From Desulfomarina profundi (GTDB lineage Bacteria > Desulfobacterota > Desulfobulbia > Desulfobulbales > Desulfocapsaceae), in assembly GCF_019703855.1 (NCBI RefSeq), contig NZ_AP024086.1, positions 3,616,501-3,680,500 of the forward strand: a DNA stretch of 64,000 nucleotides. Reading direction: 5' to 3'. Shown here in pieces: positions 8,488-17,281 of this stretch. Both the position numbers and the translations under genes were made by a program. The notes beneath the pieces are model-generated. The model saw only the letters and a program-made list of their open reading frames with translations, did not search any database and was not told the DNA's origin. Every line of letters starts with the position of its first letter. The first letter of the stretch is position 1.

Positions 8488-11400
8488 ATGGGAAAATTAA
8501 AAATTTTCTACCAGGCCCTGTTGATAGTTATTCTGATTATCAGCAGTTATACGGCGGTTGTCGTATTCTATGTCCTGCCCCAGATTGACTCTGAAGTCCA
8601 ATACCTTGAAGAAAAAAATGGTCGTGAGGTTCTGTCCAAGGTCATTGCCATAACAAAAAATTTCTACAAAGATCTGGAGGCCTACAAACAGGACGCCCTG
8701 GACAGCCATAAACAGAACCTGAAAAACCTGACAGATACGGTCTGGTCCCTTATCCAGGTGAAATACAGGGAATCCGGCGGGAAAAGCCGGGACCGGTTTC
8801 TTCAGGAAGACATAATCAAACTTATAAGCAGCCTAACATACGATAAAGATAATTATTTTTTTATCGCGGATTATAATAATATTCTCCTGGCCCATCCCTA
8901 CCTCCAGGGCCAGGACTTTTCACACGTCAAGGATATAAAAGGAAATCTTATCATTCCCCCCATGGTTCAGATTGCACGTAGCCAGGGGCAGGGGTTTCAC
9001 AGCTACTGGTGGAAAAAAAACAGTCCGGACAGTCAGCCATATAAAAAACTGACCTATTCAAAAAACTTTCCTGAATTGAAAATCATTGTGGGAACCGGTG
9101 TTTATATCAATGATATCACCACCCAGGTAAACAGACGAAAAGAAAAACTGATGACTCAGTTACGATCGATTGTCCGGGAAACAAAGATCGGCACCACAGG
9201 ATACCTTTATATCTTTAACGCTGACGGAAAGATGCTCATTCATCCAAATGACAATATTGAAGGTACTAATTTCAAAAATCTCGAGAACCCGGGAAAACAC
9301 ACAAAAATATTCGACGATCTTGTTCAGGCATCTCAAAGTTCAGGAACCCTGTACTACAAATGGGATACACCCACAGATAAAGGCAATTATATCTATGAGA
9401 AGATTTCCTGGATTGAATTCCTGCCCGAACTGAACTGGTATATCGTCTCATCCGCCTATGTTGATGATTTAAGAGATACCTCCCGCAGTCTTGCCAACAC
9501 CATTTTCCTCATCGGCACAATTCTCCTGCTCTTTGGAGTACTGGTGAGCTATTTCTTTTTCAGAAAACTTCTTTTTCCCGTGACAACTCTCTCACGACTG
9601 GCCCGGAAAGCAGCTGACGGTGATTACTCTAACAGAGCTGATTTCCAGAAAGATGATGAGATCGGTATCCTGGCAAAATCATTCAACCGTATGCTTGATA
9701 CCATTGAAGATAATATTGAAAACCTGGATAAAAAAGTACAGGTGAAAACAAGGGAGCTGGAGGAACAAAAGAAAAAAGCGGAAAACGCCACCAGGTTAAA
9801 AAGTATTTTTCTGGCAAACATGAGTCACGAAATCAGAACCCCGCTTAACGGTATTACAGGCATGATTTACCTGATGTCCAATACAGGACTGACCTCGGAA
9901 CAGAAAAATTACCTGGAAAAAATATCTTCCGCCTCAACGGCACTTCTGCGCATTATAAATGATATTCTTGATCTCTCAAAAATAGAGGCGGACAGACTGG
10001 AGCTTGAAATGATCAATTTCAACCTCTACGAGGTCATCGACAATGTGGTCAATATCGTTGAATACAGGGCAAGGGAAAAAAATCTTGACCTCATCGTTAT
10101 ATGCGACAAGAAAGTCAATCCATATCTCCACGGCGACCCCCTGAGACTGGGCCAGATCATCATCAATCTGGTCAATAACGGTATCAAGTTTACCCGACAG
10201 GGTGAAGTATCGATTCTTATCAGCAAAACAGCAACATCGAAGTACCGTTTTGAAATACGGGATACCGGAGTAGGTCTGAGGGAAAAACAGCAGCAGAAAC
10301 TCTTCCAACCCTTCTCCCAGGCCGACGGTTCAACAACGAGAAAATACGGAGGCAGTGGTCTGGGACTGGCAATATCCAGACAACTTGTTGAGCTGATGGG
10401 AGGGCAAATATGGGTTGAAAGCAGTTTCGGGAAAGGCAGCAGTTTTATTTTTGAAATAAATCTCCATGAACAACAGGACAGTCTGCCAACTCCGGTTACT
10501 TTCAAAGATAAGCGAATTCTGATAGTGGATGACACCCCGGCCTGGCGAACCTGCCTGCGGGCACTCCTGGAAAAATATCATTTTCACATTGATGAAGCGG
10601 CAAGCGGAGAAGAGGCTGTGAAAAAAGTAGAAGCCATGACATCCTGCTATGATCTGATTCTCATGGATTGGAAAATGACGGGGATGGACGGTATTTCAAC
10701 CACTGAAAAAATAAACCTGCTCCACGGGAGTGGAAACCAGGCAACGGTCATGATGGTCAGTGCATTCCGGCAACAGCACCTGGTCGAGGCTGCAGAAAAA
10801 GCCGGAATAGAAATATTTCTCACCAAACCTGTCACGCCGTCAATTCTTGACAATATTATATTCAGGATTTTTGCCCCCGATATGCTGAAATCCAGTGAAA
10901 AGACAAAAACCCTGACCTTTGATACTTATAATAATGCATCATTCAGCAACAGTTCGATTCTTTTGGTGGAAGACAATGAAATGAACAGGGAAATTGTCCT
11001 TTCACTCCTGGAAAAAAACTGCATATCCATTGATATCGCCACAAACGGAGAAGAGGCTGTAAATATGGTAAAAAACCATAAAAAGCAGCACTACGGACTT
11101 GTTTTAATGGATATCCAGATGCCGGTAATGGATGGCTTTGAAGCATCGGAACTGATAAAGAAAATAGACCCGCACCTGCCAATCATAGCCCTGACAGCAA
11201 ATGTAATGACTCAGGATATAAGGAAAATCAAATCCAGTGGAATGGATGATATTTTGGAAAAACCACTTGTCCCTGATAAATTTTTCAAAATTATCCTGAA
11301 ATATCTCCCGTCTACCGGTAACCAGAACCCGACTGAAAAAAAGCAGCAATCCGCAGGCGAACCGTCGTTGTCGGGTCATACGACTCTGGATATCAAAAAA

Positions 11401-11802
11401 GGATTGGTCCATTTTAACGGTAACAGAAAACTGTATCAGAAAATACTCAATGATTTTACTGTAAATTTCGGTCATGCAGGAGAAGAACTGAGACTACTGC
11501 AGACCACAGACAGAACTGCGGCTGAAAGACTCATTCATACCATCAAGGGACTGGCAGGAAATATCGGTGCCTCCGCTCTTTATTACCAGGCGGAAAAACT
11601 TGAAAAGGAATTCACTCACACACAAGTGGAACGGTTTATTGAACTTTTGAATGAAGTCTTTCAAGATATAACGAAACAATCATCCCAGGAAAAACCATCC
11701 TCCTCAGAAATACTCCTTTCATCACAGGAAATAACCGTACTCTTTCGGGAACTTGCCAGGGTGCTGAAAACAGAAAGGATACTGAAATGCCGCCCCTGCT
11801 GA
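8488..11802 (+). CDS. Large hybrid sensor histidine kinase (Cache-HAMP-HisKA-HATPase-REC-REC-Hpt), C-terminal end frameshifted
   Basis: 1104 residues as read. Membrane helix ~9-30; two Cache-type periplasmic sensor modules to ~325 (L-A-H-P-Y-L-Q-G-Q-D, then L-I-H-P-N-D-N-I-E-G); helix ~333-355; HAMP; coiled coil; HisKA with M-S-H-E-I-R-T-P (His447); HATPase with D-T-G-V-G-L and G-G-S-G-L-G-L. Two receiver domains follow, each with a phospho-Asp (L-I-L-M-D-W and L-V-L-M-D-I), then an Hpt domain (H-T-I-K-G-L-A-G-N). The reading stops at 11802. A different frame from about 11770 to 11930 encodes a typical end of such kinases (N-F-D-F-T-S-A-L-T-A-L). One extra A in the AAAA run at 11767-11770 would join them, so the intact gene probably ends at 11930. 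Likely phosphorelay partner of the REC-GGDEF protein. Confidence 0.9.
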   Translation: MGKLKIFYQALLIVILIISSYTAVVVFYVLPQIDSEVQYLEEKNGREVLSKVIAITKNFYKDLEAYKQDALDSHKQNLKNLTDTVWSLIQVKYRESGGKSRDRFLQEDIIKLISSLTYDKDNYFFIADYNNILLAHPYLQGQDFSHVKDIKGNLIIPPMVQIARSQGQGFHSYWWKKNSPDSQPYKKLTYSKNFPELKIIVGTGVYINDITTQVNRRKEKLMTQLRSIVRETKIGTTGYLYIFNADGKMLIHPNDNIEGTNFKNLENPGKHTKIFDDLVQASQSSGTLYYKWDTPTDKGNYIYEKISWIEFLPELNWYIVSSAYVDDLRDTSRSLANTIFLIGTILLLFGVLVSYFFFRKLLFPVTTLSRLARKAADGDYSNRADFQKDDEIGILAKSFNRMLDTIEDNIENLDKKVQVKTRELEEQKKKAENATRLKSIFLANMSHEIRTPLNGITGMIYLMSNTGLTSEQKNYLEKISSASTALLRIINDILDLSKIEADRLELEMINFNLYEVIDNVVNIVEYRAREKNLDLIVICDKKVNPYLHGDPLRLGQIIINLVNNGIKFTRQGEVSILISKTATSKYRFEIRDTGVGLREKQQQKLFQPFSQADGSTTRKYGGSGLGLAISRQLVELMGGQIWVESSFGKGSSFIFEINLHEQQDSLPTPVTFKDKRILIVDDTPAWRTCLRALLEKYHFHIDEAASGEEAVKKVEAMTSCYDLILMDWKMTGMDGISTTEKINLLHGSGNQATVMMVSAFRQQHLVEAAEKAGIEIFLTKPVTPSILDNIIFRIFAPDMLKSSEKTKTLTFDTYNNASFSNSSILLVEDNEMNREIVLSLLEKNCISIDIATNGEEAVNMVKNHKKQHYGLVLMDIQMPVMDGFEASELIKKIDPHLPIIALTANVMTQDIRKIKSSGMDDILEKPLVPDKFFKIILKYLPSTGNQNPTEKKQQSAGEPSLSGHTTLDIKKGLVHFNGNRKLYQKILNDFTVNFGHAGEELRLLQTTDRTAAERLIHTIKGLAGNIGASALYYQAEKLEKEFTHTQVERFIELLNEVFQDITKQSSQEKPSSSEILLSSQEITVLFRELARVLKTERILKCRPC

Positions 11803-12054
11803 AAAAACTCGAAAATGCAGAACTCTCCTCAAAAGACCTCGAACTTGTCACAAAAATCAACTACTACCTGGAAAACTTTGATTTTACCAGTGCCTTAACT
11901 GCTCTGCAGCAAAGAGAACAGAAACCATGAAGACCAGCCCGGAAAAACAGCCTTATCATATTTTGGCCAGATTTTTTAATCACCTGTTTTTATTTTAATG
12001 GAATAAATCAAGTAAGCGGAAGCTCCCATAAGAAACACCTTTGCGGAATTTTTT

Positions 12055-13332
12055 ATGGACTTTTATTCTTTATTTATACCAACCAGTCTCGCACTCAGCT
12101 GGATGCTTTCCCCCGACGCCCTCATCCTCCAGGGAAACGGCGCTGGCCTGTATGGAAATACTTTTTACTTCATGCTGACAGTCGGTTTTCTTCTTGCTGT
12201 TGGCTGTATCTTCCTTTTCCGGCATCAGGCATTGGGACCATATGCCGGCAATACATTTTCCTGCCTCACTGAAACAACAGGTATTTTTCCGGCAGCAACA
12301 CTCATTCTGGCCGGGCGGACAAGTCTGGCTCTTTTTCTCCCCACGGGAATACTTGTCACCGCCGGTTTCACCTTTAATGAAATATTTCTCTACTGGTTTC
12401 CAAATTTCGGTTTCAGCTTTATTCTTCTCTTCTTTGTTCTGCTGCTCCACCTGCTGGGAGAAAAAACAGCCCTTACTCTACAACCTCTCTTTGTTGGAAT
12501 TGCATTTTCAGGACTCCTTTTTCTCTCCCTCTATGGGTTCACAGGCCAGGCTGCACCTCAACAGGAACAACCGGAGCTCTCCTTTTCCAACGTGTTATCC
12601 ATACCAGCCGGAGCCCTGCTGCTCTTTCTGGGATTTGATTTCAAAGTGAACAGGCATGCAGCACCGCTCAACCCTGAAAACTCTCATAAAAACAGGAATT
12701 ATATCTTCCTTGCTCCAGTTTTGGGCTACGTTTTATTCATGCTCTGGAGCAGGGTGTCCCTTGACACTGTAGAGGCGGCAAAACTCTCCACATCAACAAT
12801 ACCTTACCTGTTTGTCGCCCGGGAAACCCTGGGACAAACCGGCAGAATTATAATAGGGGTGACAATTATAAGTGGTACCCTTGCCTGCGTGAACGGCCTT
12901 TTTCTTCAAACCAATAATACCCTGGTGGAGCTCTCATCTGTTCTTTTTCAACGTTTCTCCATCGGTCCCTCCGTTCATACCAGGATTTACCCTGTTATTT
13001 TTTCTGTTCTAATCGGCGTTTTCATGATGACAGGCATGGCCGGCAGTGAAAACCTTGAAATCTATATCAGGGGCAGCCTGCTGCTCTGGCTTTTTCTTGT
13101 CATCATGCACTGTTTTGCTGTTGCAAGAATTCTTCAGAAAACAAACTTATTCATTTCTGCCACAGGATATGGTCTTGGAATTATTCTCTTTTCAAGTTTC
13201 TGTCCGCTCCTGCTCTCTTTTCATGAAAAATTTTCCCTGCTGATCTTCTGCTCCATTGTTTTGATGACCGCAGCACTGGCTGCAAAAGGATTATTGCCTG
13301 CCGGCAATAAACAATTGATACATAAACCTTAG
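12055..13332 (+). CDS. APC-superfamily-like membrane transporter, substrate unknown
   Basis: 425 residues with about 11-12 hydrophobic helices and no soluble domain. Features that fit amino-acid/polyamine/organocation-type carriers are a Gly-rich first helix region, a loop P-Y-A-G-N-T near 78, and a long central loop (A-A-P-Q-Q-E-Q-P-E) between helices 5 and 6. I assign only the superfamily, with moderate trust; no substrate motif is visible. The selenocysteine-type rhodanese gene begins 18 bp downstream on the same strand with its own AAGGAG site, so the two are probably co-transcribed, which hints at a sulfur- or selenium-related solute. That last point is inference. Confidence 0.55.
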   Translation: MDFYSLFIPTSLALSWMLSPDALILQGNGAGLYGNTFYFMLTVGFLLAVGCIFLFRHQALGPYAGNTFSCLTETTGIFPAATLILAGRTSLALFLPTGILVTAGFTFNEIFLYWFPNFGFSFILLFFVLLLHLLGEKTALTLQPLFVGIAFSGLLFLSLYGFTGQAAPQQEQPELSFSNVLSIPAGALLLFLGFDFKVNRHAAPLNPENSHKNRNYIFLAPVLGYVLFMLWSRVSLDTVEAAKLSTSTIPYLFVARETLGQTGRIIIGVTIISGTLACVNGLFLQTNNTLVELSSVLFQRFSIGPSVHTRIYPVIFSVLIGVFMMTGMAGSENLEIYIRGSLLLWLFLVIMHCFAVARILQKTNLFISATGYGLGIILFSSFCPLLLSFHEKFSLLIFCSIVLMTAALAAKGLLPAGNKQLIHKP

Positions 13333-13350
13333 CTTTTAAGGAGAAACACC

Positions 13351-13740
13351 ATGAAAAAACTTATTACCTTTCTACTGGCAATGACCTTCCTGATGTCTGG
13401 GCAGGTCTTGGCTGCATCTATTGCCAGAATGGATAAAGATGAGCTGAAATCATTGCTCGGCGATAAAAACCTCGTGGTTCTTGATGTCAGAGTGGGGAGA
13501 GACTGGAATTCGAGTGAGTTTAAAATCAAAGATGCTGTCAGAATGGCCCCATCGGATATCGATCAGGTGGAGAAATATCCTAAAAATACCAAACTTGTTC
13601 TCTACTGTGCCTGACCCAGCGAATTTACAAGCGCCCGGGTGGCGCAGAAATTATTGGAAAGAGGATACAGTGACGTTCACGCCCTTAAGGGTGGCTGGAG
13701 GGAGTGGTTCCGGGCAAAATACCCGGTAGACCCAAGGTAG
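13351..13740 (+). CDS. Secreted single-domain rhodanese with catalytic Cys replaced by an in-frame TGA (probable selenoprotein)
   Basis: 129 residues if TGA at 13612-13614 (codon 88) is read as selenocysteine. Signal peptide 1-21 (ends V-L-A-A). A rhodanese domain follows with L-D-V-R near residue 47. The catalytic loop reads L-Y-C-A-[TGA]-P-S-E-F-T-S-A-R, where ordinary relatives have Y-C-A-C-P-x-E. The frame stays open and family-like after the TGA (A-L-K-G-G-W-R-E-W-F) to a TAG at 13738-13740. A SECIS-like hairpin follows the TGA (separate entry). The RBS is AAGGAG. Rhodaneses move sulfane sulfur (or selenium) through a persulfide on this residue, here in the periplasm. Selenoprotein rhodaneses are known from sulfur-cycle deltaproteobacteria. 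A nonsense mutation is the alternative but explains neither the exact position nor the hairpin. Confidence 0.85.
13612..13652 (+). promoter_or_regulatory. Bacterial SECIS-like element following the TGA codon
   Basis: Upper stem GCGCC (13631-13635) pairs perfectly with GGCGC (13641-13645) around a 5-nt loop CGGGT that has G at its second position. A lower stem AATTT (13622-13626) pairs with AAATT (13648-13652), separated by a small internal loop. The upper stem starts 16 nt after the TGA. Stem, small loop with an early G, and this distance match what SelB recognises in bacterial selenoprotein mRNAs. Confidence 0.75.
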
Positions 13741-13834
13741 TGTCTGTTCAGAAATGAGTTTTTTTGCCCGATTTCTGTGTCGCAACAAAAAATAAAAATG
13801 CTCACATATGCCCCTGGTCATTTCCCAAGAAAGC

Positions 13835-13870
13835 AAAAGACCCGGAACCTGAATATACCCCGGGTCTTTT
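13835..13870. terminator. Bidirectional terminator between rhodanese and comEA-like genes
   Basis: Stem AAAAGACCCGG pairs with CCGGGTCTTTT around a ~14-nt loop; the T-run on one side and A-run on the other serve both convergent genes. Confidence 0.75.
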
Positions 13871-13893
13871 CACAAATAACAGGTACAGGAAAA

Positions 13894-14325
13894 TCAGATT
13901 TTTTTCAGAAACGGCTTTAATTTGGCCAGGGTTTTTTCACCAATGCCCTTAACCTCAATGAGATCTTTTGCGTTTTTAAATTTGCCGTTAGTTTTCCTGT
14001 ACTTGAGGATTGCCTCTGCAGTTTTGGGTCCGATTCCAGGAAGCTGCATGAGCAATTCTTTATCAGCGCGGTTGATATCCACGTTTTTCGGAAAATCTCC
14101 GGTTATTATTTTTGTTTTCTTTTTCGTAGTTTTTTTCTTTGCTGTTTTAGTTTTCTTTGCTTTCTTTCTGGTTTTGCTCTCTGTTTTGGCCTTTGCAGCC
14201 ATTTTATCAGTCTTCTTTCCCGTAACTTCATGACTGGTCGATTTTGCAAAAACCTGGTCCGGTACTACAGAAAAACTGAAAACACAGGCTAACATGATTG
14301 CGACACATACAGATGTAAGTTTCAT
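13894..14325 (-). CDS. ComEA-like secreted helix-hairpin-helix DNA-binding protein
   Basis: 143 residues. ATG at 14325 is chosen for its AGGAGA ribosome site and the signal peptide that follows (about 1-26, ending near V-F-A). A very Lys/Thr-rich linker (about 33-75) leads to a ComEA-type domain: V-D-I-N-R-A-D, then two helix-hairpin-helix motifs, L-P-G-I-G-P-K-T-A and V-K-G-I-G-E-K-T-L. ComEA proteins bind DNA in the periplasm during natural transformation; short ComEA-like proteins also occur widely without known competence. The lysine-rich tether could add non-specific DNA binding. No other competence gene is nearby, so the in-vivo role is open. Confidence 0.8.
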   Translation of the reverse strand: MKLTSVCVAIMLACVFSFSVVPDQVFAKSTSHEVTGKKTDKMAAKAKTESKTRKKAKKTKTAKKKTTKKKTKIITGDFPKNVDINRADKELLMQLPGIGPKTAEAILKYRKTNGKFKNAKDLIEVKGIGEKTLAKLKPFLKKI

Positions 14326-14512
14326 TGAATTCTCCTTTTTCATTTCATGATTGTAATTATCTCCATATCGAGAGTTCTTTTTTGAACAGATACGAAGAAG
14401 GGTTTGTTCCGTTTTTCCGGATTGGCCCCATATTACAATTCGAAACTTACAATTTTCCCACACTCCCTACCACTTTCTTACCCTTTCTTTACAAAAAAAA
14501 TCGGCAAAATAA

Positions 14513-14545
14513 AAAGGCTGTAAGATTTCAAAATCTTACAGCCTT
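14513..14545 (-). terminator. Terminator of ilvC
   Basis: Long stem AAGGCTGTAAGATTT / AAATCTTACAGCCTT with a minimal loop, followed on the minus strand by a T-run (TTTTTATTTT). It lies 27 bp after the ilvC stop. Confidence 0.8.
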
Positions 14546-14571
14546 ATGGTCTGGTAAATTTTTCCAGCCCT

Positions 14572-16044
14572 TTACATAATCGGTTTCATTGCACTCATAT
14601 ATGACCGTAATTCTTCACCAACCATCTCTATTGCAGAATAACGGATTGACTCGTTCACCTGTATAAGATCCAGGTTATCAACGCCGGTATCTTTCAACTC
14701 CAGTCCCCTGCCGATGACATCGCTGTCGATGGTCTTCATAAAATCGGCCAGCAGCGGTATTGCCGCATTGGCAAAAAGATAATTGCCATACTCCGCCGTA
14801 TCTGAAATAACCACATTCATTTCATAAAGTTTCCTTCTGGCAATAGTGTTAGCAATAAGGGGTACTTCATGCAGAGATTCGTAATAGGCAGACTCTTCCT
14901 TGATTCCGGAAGAAACCATAGTATCAAAAGCCAGCTCGACTCCAGCTTTGACCATGGCAACCATCAGAATACCATTATCGTAATATTCCTGTTCAGCGAT
15001 TTCATCCTCCGTGGATTTCGCTTTTTCAAAAGCAGTCTCCCCTGTCTGCTTACGCCATTTCAACAGGTTCTCGTCTCCATTTGCCCAATCCTCCATCATG
15101 GTCCTGGAAAAATCCCCTGACATGATATCATCCATATGTTTTTCAAACAGAGGCTGCAGAATGGTTTTCAACTCTTCCGATAAAATGAGTGCCTTTATTT
15201 TCGCTGGATTGGACAACCTGTCCATCATGGCAGTGATGCCACCATGTTTCAGAGACTCTGTCACTACTTCCCAGCCATTCTGCACCAGCTTGGACGCATA
15301 ACCGGAATCTATCCCGTTCTCTATCATCTTGTCATAACAGAGCAGGGAACCGACCTGCAGCATTCCGCAGAGGATAGTCTGTTCCCCCATCAGGTCGGAC
15401 TTTACCTCGGCAATAAATGAAGATTCAAGGACACCGGCCCTATCCCCGCCTGTACCACAACAGTAGGCCTTGGCAATTTCCCATCCCTCGCCCTTTGGAT
15501 CATTCTCACCATGTACAGCAATAAGGGTCGGCACTCCAAATCCACGCTTATACTCTTCACGCACCTCAGTTCCCGGTGATTTTGGGGCAACCATGATAAC
15601 GGTCAGATCTTTGCGGATCTGCATCCCCTCTTCCACAATGTTAAACCCATGGGAATAGGAAAGACATGCGCCCTCTTTCATCAGTGGCATCACAGCAGAA
15701 ACCACGGCAGTATGTTGTTTGTCCGGAGTAAGATTTATGACCAGATCGGCCTTGGGAATAAGTTCTTCATAACTGCCCACAACAAAATCATTTTCAGTGG
15801 CATTTTTCCATGACTGACGTTTCTCCGAAATGGCTGAATCACGTAGCGTATAAGAAACATCAAGCCCGCTGTCCCTCAGGTTCAATCCCTGGTTCAACCC
15901 CTGAGCTCCACATCCGACTATAACAATTTTTCTGCCTTTGAGCGCTTCAACCCCGTTAAACTCAGCTGGATCCATGAAACGACATTTGGAAAGCTCTTCT
16001 ATCTTGCGGCGCAGTGATAATGAATTAAAATAATTGTCTGCCAT
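14572..16044 (-). CDS. ilvC: Ketol-acid reductoisomerase, class II
   Basis: 490 residues. ATG 16044 is chosen by its AAGGAGAT site. Length and the duplicated C-terminal knotted domain match the long class II (E. coli type) enzyme rather than the ~330-residue class I form. Motifs: [11 protein letters not shown] near residue 40 (NADP site), [18 protein letters not shown], and E-V-K-S-D-L-M-G-E with Mg2+-binding acids. It converts acetolactate or acetohydroxybutyrate to the dihydroxy acids of valine and isoleucine synthesis. The divergent LysR gene (ilvY) and the operator-like sites between them indicate substrate-induced control as in enterobacteria. Confidence 0.96.
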   Translation of the reverse strand: MADNYFNSLSLRRKIEELSKCRFMDPAEFNGVEALKGRKIVIVGCGAQGLNQGLNLRDSGLDVSYTLRDSAISEKRQSWKNATENDFVVGSYEELIPKADLVINLTPDKQHTAVVSAVMPLMKEGACLSYSHGFNIVEEGMQIRKDLTVIMVAPKSPGTEVREEYKRGFGVPTLIAVHGENDPKGEGWEIAKAYCCGTGGDRAGVLESSFIAEVKSDLMGEQTILCGMLQVGSLLCYDKMIENGIDSGYASKLVQNGWEVVTESLKHGGITAMMDRLSNPAKIKALILSEELKTILQPLFEKHMDDIMSGDFSRTMMEDWANGDENLLKWRKQTGETAFEKAKSTEDEIAEQEYYDNGILMVAMVKAGVELAFDTMVSSGIKEESAYYESLHEVPLIANTIARRKLYEMNVVISDTAEYGNYLFANAAIPLLADFMKTIDSDVIGRGLELKDTGVDNLDLIQVNESIRYSAIEMVGEELRSYMSAMKPIM

Positions 16045-16119
16045 CCTGATCTCCTTTTCCCGGACTTTACGGAAAATTGTAGTGTCTGAACCATGTAGAA
16101 AGAGCACAAAGTTCAGCTG

Positions 16120-16221
16120 GTTATATCCGAAAATCCCGCCGTAGAAGGTGTTTCTGCTGCAATCGGGATTTTCATTTTTTGTTGTTGCCGGGCCTTAAGG
16201 TCCGACTATACCGGTTTATAT
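16120..16221 (-). repeat. Dispersed repeat family 2, copy a (intergenic, ilvC-ilvY)
   Basis: Read on the minus strand: ATAAACCGGTATAGTCGGAC, then GGCAACAACAAAAAATGAAAA, CCCGATTGCAGCAGAAACA and GGGATTTTCGGATATAACC. It matches the copies at 20512-20610, 35921-36057, 45512-45634 and 48471-48572 and the unit of the array at 22170-22771. It lies between ilvC and the ilvY operator. Confidence 0.75.
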
Positions 16222-16297
16222 CTGTTTTACAATACCTGACTTTTCCATATAATTGACATTCTCTTATTGCGTCAAGTGATTTATTCGTGATACTGTA

Positions 16298-16312
16298 TTG
16301 CATATTTTGCAA
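16298..16312. promoter_or_regulatory. IlvY-type operator in the ilvC/ilvY gap
   Basis: TTGCATATTTTGCAA is a perfect inverted repeat of TTGC around seven A/T bases, 26 bp before the ilvY ATG. A second half-site-like TTGCGTCAA lies about 30 bp upstream. Tandem TTGCNNNNNNNGCAA-like sites are the known IlvY targets in E. coli; occupancy is inferred. Confidence 0.55.
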
Positions 16313-16337
16313 CACAGGATTTATAAATCCTTTTCAT

Positions 16338-17231
16338 ATGAACATAAGAGAACTCGAGCTGTTCAAACATCTGGCAACCACACTCCATTTCGGCAGAACA
16401 AGCCTTGAATGCAATATCACACCCTCCGGTCTGACAAGAACAATTCAAAGGCTGGAAAATGAAACGGGTAAACTGTTGTTTCTACGGGATAACAGGTCGG
16501 TTTCTCTCACTCCGGCCGGTATCCTTTTCAAGGAATACTGTGAAGAAACCATTGAGCGCTGGAATGCACTGCAAAGCAATCTGCAGAACGACACCATTCT
16601 GCGCGGAAAAATATCACTTTACTGTTCTGTCACTGCCATTCTGTCAATACTTCCCCGAATCCTGATTCGCTTCAGAAGAATTCATCCACAGGTTTCCATT
16701 CATATCCAGACAGGAGATGCTGCAAGAGCCCTCAACAAACTCCAGACCCGGGAAGTTGATATCTCCATTGCAGCTCTTCCCGAGAACACACCGGAAAATC
16801 TTGACTGCATAGAAATACTCAAAACTCCACTTATTTTTATTGCTCCAAGATTTTTTCCGGAAACAATCTGTTACAGTGACGGGAAAAAGAAAAATATCGA
16901 CTGGGAAAAAACACCGCTTATTCTTCCCAATGAAGGATTGAGCAGAACCAGAACAGAACGCTGGTTCAATGAAAAACTGCTTACCCCAAACCTCTATTCA
17001 CAGGTCTCCGGTAACGAAGCCATCATCGCTATGGTCGGCATGGGTTGCGGAGTGGGAGTTGTCCCACGGCTGGTTCTTGATAAAAGTACCCTCGCTGATG
17101 AAATTGATATCCTTGAGGTCACTCCTCGCCTTAAACCTTTTACGGTGGGCAGTTGCACCTCCACCAGGAACAGAAACAACCCGATTGTTCAATCTTTCTG
17201 GAAAATTCTGGCAGAAACCATTGCAGCCTGA
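16338..17231 (+). CDS. ilvY: LysR-family regulator IlvY, activator of ilvC
   Basis: 297 residues. ATG 16338 is chosen because M-N-I-R-E-L-E-L-F-K-H-L-A lines up with IlvY N-termini; an in-frame codon at 16287 would add 17 odd residues containing the operator. An N-terminal winged helix-turn-helix (residues 1-60; H-F-G-R-T-S, then P-S-G-L-T-R-T-I-Q-R-L-E) is followed by a periplasmic-binding-protein-like effector domain (90-295) with G-C-G-V-G-V-V-P near the end. IlvY activates ilvC on binding acetolactate and represses itself. The divergent ilvC gene makes the assignment strong. Confidence 0.88.
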   Translation: MNIRELELFKHLATTLHFGRTSLECNITPSGLTRTIQRLENETGKLLFLRDNRSVSLTPAGILFKEYCEETIERWNALQSNLQNDTILRGKISLYCSVTAILSILPRILIRFRRIHPQVSIHIQTGDAARALNKLQTREVDISIAALPENTPENLDCIEILKTPLIFIAPRFFPETICYSDGKKKNIDWEKTPLILPNEGLSRTRTERWFNEKLLTPNLYSQVSGNEAIIAMVGMGCGVGVVPRLVLDKSTLADEIDILEVTPRLKPFTVGSCTSTRNRNNPIVQSFWKILAETIAA

Positions 17232-17240
17232 GTTCATGAC

Positions 17241-17261
17241 TAACACCCCACAAGGGGGTAT
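17241..17261 (+). repeat. Family 1 repeat, head fragment only
   Basis: TAACACCCCACAAGGGGGTA equals the first 20 bases of family 1; the AT-rich body is missing. It forms a C4/G4 hairpin in the short ilvY-surE gap. Confidence 0.6.
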
Positions 17262-17281
17262 TTATCATTTTTTAGGAAACC

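Noticed and set aside
11787-11930. Independent 47-residue gene after the hybrid kinase
   Set aside because: Its sequence looks like the usual C-terminal tail of Hpt-bearing kinases, so a one-base frameshift of the kinase explains it better.
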